A stretch of 64,000 bases of DNA from Cladopsammia gracilis (Eukaryota > Cnidaria > Anthozoa > Scleractinia > Dendrophylliidae): positions 822,501 through 886,500 of the forward strand of contig JAJGOT010000164.1 of NCBI GenBank assembly GCA_022457155.1. The letters are read 5' to 3'. Below the pieces are notes generated by a model that ran no database searches, was not told where the DNA came from, and was given only the letters and a program-made list of their open reading frames with translations. Shown here piece by piece: positions 57,493 through 64,000 of the stretch (position 1 is its first letter; each line of letters starts with the position of its first letter). Position numbers and translations under genes: made by a program.

Positions 57493-58340
57493 AGTATTGC
57501 CCCGAGAATTGGTACTTTGTTGAATGGACTGTTCCCCCCTAACAGAAGTCCTTTGCCCTTTTTTGATTTTTTTTTACCCATCGCAACAGGGTTTCGTCCC
57601 CAGTTACCAATAAATGGGGGAGGTGGTTCCCAAGGGGCTCCCAATCTTGGAGCACCTTTTCCTTTTGGACGTCCAACTCTTGGAGCACCTTTTCCTTTTG
57701 GACGTCCAACTCTTGGAGCTCCCTTCCCAAACAAATTTTTAACCATGTCAAGAGCTAGCGGAATTCCAATGGATGCCAGCACAGTTCCCAACAATCCACC
57801 GGATTGTTTTGCTGATGGTTTTATCACTAATCGACCTCCTGATTTAAGGGCATTCAGAATTACCTGTTTCTGTTTATTTGTCAACAAATGTTTATTGTCA
57901 ATCAGTTTCTGAATTTTATCTTGGGGGATGAGAAACCCACCCACGTGCCCCTTCCCACTTATCTTTTTAACGACTTGACTCGCTCCTTCACTTGCCAGTC
58001 CAGCAAGAGCTGATAATCCAAGTGTTTTAGCCAGGGTGGGTGCCAGTGAACGAGCTAAGGGAACAATAGCAGAAAATAAACTTCCGCCCTGTCTCATCAC
58101 CTTTCTTATTTGTGTTTTCGATATTTTGATCTCAACTCCCATTCCAAGGGATGCCGCTTTGCCGATTCTTTTAATTTGATTGGCTGTTAGCAATAATTCA
58201 TCACTTCCGCTTGTTTGATTTTTACTTAATCTCAGGGTGATAGGGCTGTTTGTTCTGAATGCTTTTGCAAGCTTGTTTTTTTGCCCTTCGGATAAATTTA
58301 CTTTATATGGATGATATGTTGTCATTTTAAATGATAACAT
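57489..58340 (-). CDS. pX/pVI-like core or minor capsid protein
   Basis: 283 codons from ATG 58340; a second ATG at 58325 (MTTYHPYKV) has the TTAAAATG context shared by neighbouring genes and is the likelier start. The N-terminal third has a KVNLSEGQKNKLAKAF block and an ITLRL strand. In the middle is a hydrophobic or amphipathic stretch (SLAPTLAKTLGLSALAGLA). Then comes GGFLIPQDKIQKLIDNKHLL and QSGGLLGTVLASIGIPLALD, which are repeated hallmarks of this family in cnidarian and mollusc Polintons. The tail is Lys/Gly/Pro-rich with 2.3 copies of GKGAPRVGRPK (33-bp repeat, 57646-57724). It resembles adenovirus core/protein-VI-type products: DNA condensing and membrane active. It is upstream of the protease, its probable processor. 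Intact. Confidence 0.7.
   Translation of the reverse strand: MLSFKMTTYHPYKVNLSEGQKNKLAKAFRTNSPITLRLSKNQTSGSDELLLTANQIKRIGKAASLGMGVEIKISKTQIRKVMRQGGSLFSAIVPLARSLAPTLAKTLGLSALAGLASEGASQVVKKISGKGHVGGFLIPQDKIQKLIDNKHLLTNKQKQVILNALKSGGRLVIKPSAKQSGGLLGTVLASIGIPLALDMVKNLFGKGAPRVGRPKGKGAPRVGRPKGKGAPRLGAPWEPPPPFIGNWGRNPVAMGKKKSKKGKGLLLGGNSPFNKVPILGAIL
57541..57573 (-). promoter_or_regulatory. Candidate -1 frameshift signal (core gene to protease)
   Basis: On the minus strand two in-phase heptamers occur in the core frame: A-AAA-AAA (57567-57573) and A-AAA-AAG (57558-57564). Six bases after the second, a stem of 4+4 bp with a TTC bulge can form (GGAC-TTC-TGTT with AACAGTCC, loop AGGGGGG). The protease frame has a TAA just before the first heptamer and is open from there. 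It may instead be chance in a lysine-rich tail. Confidence 0.35.
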
Positions 58341-58351
58341 ATGTTTTCAGA

Positions 58352-59639
58352 TCACACGATAACTAATTCATTTCCAATTTTATCAATTTTCACCATTTCT
58401 TCATAAACAACTATCGCATGTACATTGAAGTTGGCGGCTGCATGCATCTGCGTTCAATCGGAACCTGAATATCAACTGTTTGGGATCTCTTGTTGGTTTT
58501 TCAGTTTGATAAGTCAGATCGAAATAAATCAATCCATAAAGGGAATTGAAATTGGCCAGATTCAATTGTGTTCCAGTGTTGTAGTCATTTTTCCTCATTG
58601 CATAAGCCATTACATCCTGGAATATTCTTACTTTGCTTTCACTGTCATACTCTGTTTCCGGGTAGAAAACGTTTCCATACTCTAATCGACAGTTCAACAA
58701 GGATTAGTCGTTATCTGCCTCATTCAGCTTGAAAGTGTCCATCAGATAAGGGTTATCTTCTGCAGGGTCATTATTGGGTGGGTCTGTTCTTTTCAAATAA
58801 ATGAAAATATGCCTCACATTGTCAATGGATGCAGATATCTGGAAGAATCCTGATGACCGCGTTGGAGCTGATTGTTGATACATTTCCCTCAGATATTTCC
58901 ATTGCGTTTCTTTCAGGAATGCGCTGACAAATTTGTCATACAGAGAATCTTTGGGGGTCAATCTTGGCACCCAAAGCAAAAACCGGTTCACAACAACTCT
59001 TCCAGCATCAACTCCATTAGCCATATGAATTAATTCCCCATCATCATTAAGGGTAATCCCAAATTGCAACTGCATAGGCACAAGCATCTTATCTTCCAAC
59101 TCTTCGAAAAAGGAAAAACGATTCAGGGGAATAATCACGTTAATGTTCTTTGCACCTCCGTTTCCATCGTTTTGCGCTGCTTGAGATTGCAACCGGCGAG
59201 CTTCAAATCCGGTATTTCCAACAGCTGTTGTTCTAGTCGTATCCAAATACCAGAAACTGTTCTTAGCTACTGATCTGCTGAAGTCATCGGAGTATTCTAA
59301 CAAATTCTTTGCGAAACAGACTTTATGCAGATTGTCACTGTCATAAACAATCTTTCCTGCAGATTTAATCATCATGTGCTTAATCAGGGAATGAGCCCCA
59401 TTGATCACTGTGATCCTGTCAGCTGCCCTATATCCAGCACCGTCTGCCGTTTTCTGGAGTTGAAATTGCACCTCCAAATAAGCATTGTACCAATCATAGA
59501 ATGCGGATCGGTCATTAATTGTGAATTTATAACCATTTTTCGTTTGGTGTTGCCCATTAGCTGGAGCTCTGATTGTGTCATCCAGCTGGACGCGCACTAA
59601 TTCATTTCTTTGAAGATATTCATTCGATCTAAAAGCCAT
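58352..59639 (-). pseudogene. Major capsid protein (double jelly-roll type), broken
   Basis: The gene begins MAFRSNEYLQRNELVRVQLDD (ATG 59639, context TAAAATGG). It carries the beta-rich pattern expected of the hexon-like capsid protein that builds the pseudo-hexagonal shell, including NDRSAFYDWYNAYLEVQFQL, KHMMIKSAGKIVYDSDNL and IIPLNRFSFFEEL. An in-frame TAA at 58704-58706 interrupts it, and the same frame continues with YPETEYDS, FQDVMAYAMRKND and TGTQLNLANFNSLYG. Near the end a TGCATGCA tandem duplication (58439-58446) shifts the frame; the last 20 or so codons are read one frame over to a TGA at 58352. The full span is about 429 codons, short for a hexon. It is placed by context and fold-like pattern; no search was run. 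Confidence 0.75.
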
Positions 59640-59640
59640 T

Positions 59641-60024
59641 TTATATTCTTTTATTTCTTTTTCGGCTCGCTCCCCCAGAGATTAATCTGTTCAATATAGC
59701 ATCAGCACTTTCTCCGGATGCAGGGGCTGATCGGGTTGGCTGTTTTTTGCCTGGCGGCTTCCCCTTTCTCATATTTCCCAGTTTTTTCATTACCAAATCA
59801 CCAAATTTTTCAACTGCTTTTTTGCCCAGTTTTTCTCCAGCGTGAGAAATTCCTTATTCCAATGCTTTTTTCGCGAAAGGTTTTGCAACTTTGTTGAAAA
59901 CGGCTGACATAACCGTCCTCATTGGCCTGAAAATATTATCCACAATGACACCTGTTCCTTTGTGTCGATAAACAAACCGCCCGCTTCGGGGGTGGAAATA
60001 ACGACGGAATTCATATGATTTCAT
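59641..60024 (-). pseudogene. Small basic viral protein with in-frame stop
   Basis: A 127-codon frame: MKSYEFRRYFHPRSGRF, then a Lys/Ala-rich helical part (VAKPFAKKALE, GEKLGKKAVEKFG) and an Arg/Lys-rich end. Codon 57 is TAA (59854-59856). The start overlaps the stop of the penton-like gene as ATGA. The next gene (capsid) begins one base after its stop, so it sits inside a tight block. The charge suggests DNA binding or a capsid cement role. No family is recognised. Confidence 0.6.
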
Positions 60025-60791
60025 TTTATTACCTTTTTCAAGATAAGAGAGAATGCTGTATCAGCTCCATTCAGATTAACAATCCTCCTTCGACCATCAG
60101 TGATATAAATTCGAATGGAGCTCACCGTGTTTTTATTTACAGGGCTGAATGTGATTCTCATGGGTTCCAAAGTGAAACTATATGATGCCTGCAGAACAGA
60201 TGTTGAAAAGGAGAAGATGATATCACTCTCTTCCCCATCCACAAGCGAATCATTTGTGAGATCGCAATGAACGTTCAACATATCAGTATCTTGGCTGAGG
60301 TTTGGAACTTTGGGGCCAACATTAACTCTGTCTTTCAGAATCTTTTTATCGAAACCAATGCGATCCCCGAAATTGGATTGGGTGAGATCCAGTTGATAAT
60401 TTTCTGTTAGCCCGATTGTTACTCTGAAGGTTGTGAGACTAAAAGCAAGATTGATTGGGAATTTTTCATTTTTACCTGGGGTGGATCCTGCGAGGGGACC
60501 TGTTGCTTTTTGAAATGCCGCATTCGTCGTGGGATAATCCCAAACCCCAGCAGGAAAGGTGATATTGGAAAATGTTTTCCCACCATCAGAGCTGAACCTG
60601 ATCAGCTGATTATTCAATGTCGCATTGATGTTATACCACGTAAAACTCATATTGATAATTCTGTTAAGCCCAACAACATATCGTTCATTTGGGTCCAAAA
60701 CGATTGGCTGATTGAATTTTGTTGTGAAATTTTCTGGTTTGTTTCCGCCTGTCTTGACGGCGTAGGATGATAAAACAATTTCTCTTTCCAT
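60021..60791 (-). CDS. Penton-like single jelly-roll minor capsid protein
   Basis: 256 residues from ATG 60791 (context TAAAATGG, one base after the stop of the previous gene). Beta-rich, with KPENFTTKFNQPIVLDPNERYVVGL near the N-terminus, NYQLDLTQSNFGDRIGF in the middle and a C-terminal run of strands (SYSFTLEPMRITFSPV, SSIRIYITDGRRRIVNLNG). Position next to the major capsid gene, size and predicted strands fit the vertex (penton) protein of Polintons and adintoviruses. An upstream in-frame ATG at 60827 lies inside the preceding gene and is unlikely. Intact. Confidence 0.7.
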   Translation of the reverse strand: MEREIVLSSYAVKTGGNKPENFTTKFNQPIVLDPNERYVVGLNRIINMSFTWYNINATLNNQLIRFSSDGGKTFSNITFPAGVWDYPTTNAAFQKATGPLAGSTPGKNEKFPINLAFSLTTFRVTIGLTENYQLDLTQSNFGDRIGFDKKILKDRVNVGPKVPNLSQDTDMLNVHCDLTNDSLVDGEESDIIFSFSTSVLQASYSFTLEPMRITFSPVNKNTVSSIRIYITDGRRRIVNLNGADTAFSLILKKVIK

Positions 60792-60792
60792 T

Positions 60793-61794
60793 TTAGGGTT
60801 TGAAATAGTTTCTGAAGATCTTCTCATGTTGGGATCTGTTGATGCGCCCCTCTTTCAGGAGAAGATCGAGAATTGACACCCCGGTATTTCTTTCGTCGAT
60901 GTTTGTATTCCCAGCAAGGATGGAGCCAACGATGACTTCAAGTTTCTGGGCAAGATCTGTCGGATTGGAGAAAAAACGGATGGCTCCGCCGCCCCTTCGA
61001 TCGCTCCGCTCCCGCTTTCGGCCCCTGATTCCAGAACCTGTCAATGTTGTCGCTTTCTTTTTGTAATGATTTATGTATTCATTTAATGCTTTGAATGAAC
61101 GATCTATTCTTTGATGTTGCCAATTCTTTTGCTCTTCCGTTATTTCCCCTTTCTTGAATTTTTTGGTGAAAGATGATTTATACCCTTTCAATTGATTTCT
61201 TCTGAAGTTTGCAATGGTCACAAGATCATTGAGATAATGGATTTTCTTCGCTGATGAGACATTTGGTTCACTGAGAGTTTTCTCCGCAGTATCATAATTC
61301 GTGAGGTCCAAGCTATCCAATATCTGATTGGCTTCATCTCCTTTTTCCTCTTCCTTTTCATCACCCGGTTCCAGAGTATAATCAGGGAATGGCTCTTCTT
61401 CATATTCAGGTGGATCTTCCCCTATCTCTTTCGCAACTTCTTCATATGTTGGAGGAGGGGGTCTGATTTGTTTCGCTGCTTGCGGTGGAACAGCTGGTTC
61501 ATCAAACATGCCTTCAACATCCATCTCTTCAAATGGGTCGGCTTCTGGGAGATAATCTATGCCTGGTGGATCTCCAACGACTTTCTTTTTCCGGATTTTT
61601 AGGGGCAACGGCCTCAAATTCGATGCAATAACATCATCCAGTTTCGATGTGACTGGCTTGAACATTTTTTCAAGTCCGATTTGACTTGTTTCTTCACCCA
61701 ACTTTTTCCGGGTGATGGCATCATGAACAAAGTTGATTTTTTTACCCAAAGCAGATTTGCTTTTTGCAATTTCTTGCCATTTCAATAAACTCAT
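60793..61794 (-). CDS. Structural protein with two PPxY late-domain motifs
   Basis: 333 residues from ATG 61794 (context ATAAAATG). The frame is also open further upstream, but that lacks the context. The N-terminal part is basic. Residues 78-160 are acidic and proline-rich with PPTY (114-117) and PPEY (128-131). PPxY motifs bind WW domains of NEDD4-type ubiquitin ligases and in viruses serve budding or endosomal trafficking. A helical middle (NFRRNQLKGYKSSFTKKF, about 215-235) and a C-terminal helical domain (about 280-333) follow. Adenoviral capsid proteins carry comparable PPxY motifs. It is divergent from the packaging ATPase and first in the late-type block. Intact; the exact homologue is unknown. 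Confidence 0.65.
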   Translation of the reverse strand: MSLLKWQEIAKSKSALGKKINFVHDAITRKKLGEETSQIGLEKMFKPVTSKLDDVIASNLRPLPLKIRKKKVVGDPPGIDYLPEADPFEEMDVEGMFDEPAVPPQAAKQIRPPPPTYEEVAKEIGEDPPEYEEEPFPDYTLEPGDEKEEEKGDEANQILDSLDLTNYDTAEKTLSEPNVSSAKKIHYLNDLVTIANFRRNQLKGYKSSFTKKFKKGEITEEQKNWQHQRIDRSFKALNEYINHYKKKATTLTGSGIRGRKRERSDRRGGGAIRFFSNPTDLAQKLEVIVGSILAGNTNIDERNTGVSILDLLLKEGRINRSQHEKIFRNYFKP

Positions 61795-61874
61795 TTTATT
61801 ACTCAAAGATACAAATTTGGGATGAAGAACAGGATGTAGAACAAGAAGTAGAACATGATGTTCTTCATAATAAA
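61795..61874. promoter_or_regulatory. Divergent promoter between PPxY gene and packaging ATPase
   Basis: An 80-bp AT-rich spacer lies between two divergent ATGs, both preceded by ATAAA. It contains the palindrome AGAACATGATGTTCT (61850-61864, one-base centre), preceded by two GTAGAACA half-site-like copies. A shared operator or promoter is plausible. Confidence 0.45.
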
Positions 61875-62511
61875 ATGAAGATCCCAAATTATGATTGCCA
61901 TGACCCAATCACAAATTTCGAGCAGCTGCTCGATTTCATGCCTGATCGAGCTTTCAGAATGCTTATCTGTGGCCCTTCAGGGTCAGGGAAAACAAATGTT
62001 CTCCTGGATATGATATTACGCCCGCTGCTGTATTACGATAAAATCTATCTCTATGCGAAAAATCTTGAACAATCCAAATATCAGCATCTGCTAAAAAAAA
62101 TTTCGCCCAATCAGCAAAGAAGCTGGGTATGACGTCGTGGAAGCATCCCCGGATGAAATCATCCCAGTTTCTGAATTATCCGATGATAATCAAAAACTGG
62201 TTGTTTTCGATGATTTTGTTTGCGAAAAGAATCAAAAGCCATTGATTGATTATTTTATCCAGGCCCGACATAAGAATTGCTCTGTCGTGTATCTTTCGCA
62301 AAGTTATTTCAGAACACCAAAAGATATCCGTGTGAATTGTTCGCATTTTTGCATCTTCGAATTCCCCAGCAACAAAGAAATTGCTGAGTTATGCCGGGAT
62401 AATAATGTCAGCAAAGAATATTATGTGAAGGCAACGCATGACCCATTCTCTTTCCTGTACGTGGATAAGCCGAGGAAATTCATTGCCAAAAACGTTGATG
62501 AGAGAATCTAA
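61875..62511 (+). pseudogene. A32-type (FtsK/HerA) genome-packaging ATPase, frameshifted
   Basis: The ATPase that pumps viral DNA into the capsid. The first part (ATG 61875, context ATAAAATG) has the Walker A motif CGPSGSGKTN at residues 33-40 and ends out of frame at 62132. After an A8 run (62093-62100) the frame moves by +1. The second part carries Walker B KLVVFDDF (about 62187-62220), a QARHKNCSVVYLSQSYF stretch (sensor region) and ends at TAA 62511. With both parts the domain would be about 210 residues, normal for this family. The break is in a homopolymer, so it may be a real lesion or an assembly error. Confidence 0.9.
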
Positions 62512-62512
62512 A

Positions 62513-64000
62513 ATGAGCTATTCAAATGGACTGCTGTCCGATACAATCACCCACCAGGGAGGAAAAGATGGACTGCTAGGTGTTGGTTTTCAGCTGACAC
62601 CAGCGGGGGATTATGATATTCAAAGGAAAAAATTAACCAATGTCGCTGAAGGAACAGCGAATTCGGATGCAATCACAAAGCATCAAGTTGACACGCTTGC
62701 AACGCAGTTGCGGGCAGATTCACTTCAGGTTGATGGTTACTCGCATATGACTGGGGATCTTGATCTCAGGGGGCAAAACCTCATTAACCCCGGGGAAATA
62801 AAAATGAATTGCAAATTGATCACAAATCTGGATACTGATGAAAACAATGATCTTTCAGCGGTGAATGTGATCACTCTGAAAAAATTCCACCCTGATGCCC
62901 CAGCCCACACTCATGAAGTCACGAAGGATATTGATTTGAAAGGACTTTTCAATGTGGAAAACTCAAAACAGCAGACGTATCATGATTTGGGAGCGCATTA
63001 TAACAACCTTGTTTCATATAATGACGTAAAGAATATCTTTCTCAGCCGCAAAGAGGCGTTTCCAATGGAGACGACTTTGGATATGGGAAATCACACCATT
63101 TTCAATGTGAAAGATCCCGAAGTTGCCGACCAAGGCGCAAACATGCGATAAGTGGATGACCAATCCGCGAAAAAGCTTTCGTTGGAAGGTGGAACAATGA
63201 CTGGAAACCTGGATATGAACTCGCAACAAATCAACAATATTGCAGCGCCAACTCTGGATCATCAACCCGCGCCAAAATCTTATGTTGATGGACAACTTAA
63301 TCTCAAAATAGGAGATGTGGTATTCCACACGATAGAATTAGAAAATAAGCTCAAAAAATATGTAAATGAATCGCATATCACGTCAACCTCTCACCCGAAA
63401 GATGAATTCCGGAATCTGATGGAAGATGTGGATGAATCCAGCTCTGAATATAATATGACAGTGACTGCAATAACTGATTTTTCAAGTTCTCCGCATCATT
63501 TCAACAAGAAGGCGTACGATTTGAAAATAACAAAAGATCATTTTAATGAATACTCTGGGAGACTTGGATTCAATATGTTCCAATTACCAGAGGGAGAATA
63601 CACCGTGTGCGCGGAATTCTTCCCCGCGTCAATGGATGGTGTTAGTGTTAATGTCGTGAGCACCCGCCTGAATATCAATCAACAATCAACAAAGAAGTTT
63701 TCGAATTATGCCAGATCCATCATCCACATGCATAAATGGCAGATCTCCCCACCTGAATTCATCTATCTGGGTTTAAAATGGCGGGGAACCCCTGAATCAG
63801 CTGTAAAAGGAGATGCAAATCTGATCATATATGGCGTCAAAGGTTCTCAACCTGATGTTGAAAGCAGCGTTTATGATTCCCCTTTCGTTTTTGAAAATCA
63901 AAAGATGGTTATGGAGACTGACTTGGATTTGAATGGGAAAAAGTTGTTGAATTTCACTCCGCCTCCTTCAAAAGCTGTCATTCTTGCAAGGTATGAGAAT
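62513..64000 (+). pseudogene. Phage-tail-fibre-like protein, in-frame stop, runs off window
   Basis: ATG at 62513 (context TAAAATG) follows the ATPase stop by one base. It begins MSYSNGLLSDTITHQGGKDGL. Three copies of a fibre-type unit follow: MTGDLDLRGQNLINP (about 62750), TMTGNLDMNSQQINN then YVDGQLN (about 63195-63300), and METDLDLNGKKLLNF (about 63910). Such M-(T)-G-x-L-D-(L/M)-x-x-x-x-I-x-N units recur in tail fibres of tailed phages as triple-stranded shaft repeats. An in-frame TAA (63149-63151) sits where these repeats usually have YVDD. After it the frame stays open to the last base of the window (about 283 more codons). The probable role is host attachment; the homology is inferred from motifs. 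Confidence 0.65.

Larger units (their letters stand above)
53824..64000. mobile_element. Endogenous Polinton/adintovirus-like virus, right end outside window
   Basis: A continuous block of at least 10 kb encodes virion and integration proteins: VLTF3-like factor, acidic protein, chromodomain integrase, PLA2-like protein, adenain protease, core protein, major capsid protein, basic protein, penton-like protein, PPxY protein, packaging ATPase and a fibre-like protein. The integrase, adenain-type protease, A32 ATPase and jelly-roll capsid set defines Polintons and adintoviruses. Gene density, short spacers and codon use differ from the flanking host DNA. Left border candidate: a 92-bp inverted repeat (53824-54154). 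The right end, any terminal repeat and a DNA polymerase are not in the window. Several genes are broken, so this is an integrated relic, but a fairly young one. Confidence 0.88.

Noticed and set aside
56725..57912. A 395-codon open frame on the plus strand
   Set aside because: It is the antisense shadow of the protease, core and PLA2-like genes, which have recognisable motifs on the minus strand. Its own translation shows no domain.
54163..63151. A reassigned genetic code with TAA as sense codon
   Set aside because: TAA also ends the integrase, PPxY and basic genes and the ATPase at natural positions, and frameshifts elsewhere show real decay.
1..64000. CRISPR arrays, ribosomal RNA genes and intact tRNA genes
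   Set aside because: None found. The tandem arrays present (9.7, 46.4 and 47.9 kb) lack repeat-spacer structure, and the only tRNA-like boxes belong to a SINE fragment.

Overview
The window looks like animal nuclear DNA, most likely from a cnidarian and probably a stony coral. It is AT-rich, has long introns, and is crowded with small foldback transposons. Two spliced housekeeping genes and one intronless gene can be read exon by exon. No ribosomal RNA gene, intact tRNA gene or CRISPR array was found. The species is an inference; the gene models are read from the sequence.

Layout. Positions 1-13 kb are accessory DNA: a broken tyrosine recombinase, a 3.6-kb inverted-repeat structure with poly-C and poly-G tracts at mirrored places, an OTU-protease relic, and several foldback elements (one with a 14-bp target duplication). 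Positions 13.2-33.7 kb hold an RBFOX-type splicing regulator on the minus strand (10 coding exons, 273 codons, including a run of micro-exons). Its introns are packed with MITEs and a deleted Gypsy retrotransposon. Positions 39.1-40.8 kb encode a 592-residue F-box/leucine-rich protein (minus, intronless). It is head to head with a HAUS2-like augmin subunit gene (plus, six exons, 41.3-53.6 kb). The HAUS2 introns hold a RecQ-helicase relic, a Ginger-like transposon with a KRBA2-type integrase, a tRNA-derived SINE and tandem repeats.

From about 53.8 kb to beyond the right edge lies the most interesting object: an integrated Polinton/adintovirus-like DNA virus. It begins about 100 bp after the HAUS2 poly(A) signal. 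A minus-strand block is packed almost end to end. In transcription order it encodes a PPxY-containing structural protein, a penton-like jelly-roll protein, a small basic protein, the major capsid protein, a pX/pVI-like core protein, an adenain-type protease, a zinc-ribbon/PLA2-like protein and a chromodomain integrase. Divergent genes encode the A32-type packaging ATPase and a phage-tail-fibre-like protein that runs off the window. At the left end are a VLTF3-like late transcription factor, which is a giant-virus-type gene, and a small acidic coiled-coil protein. No DNA polymerase is seen; it may lie beyond 64 kb.

The copy is partly decayed: four in-frame TAA codons and four frameshifts are spread over six genes, while the rest are open. 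Unusual points are the ATG-less protease and integrase frames, each overlapping the upstream gene in the -1 frame with in-phase slippery heptamers and possible stem-loops; a TAAAATG start context; GAAGCG microrepeats inside several genes; twin PPxY motifs; and a 92-bp inverted repeat at the left border.
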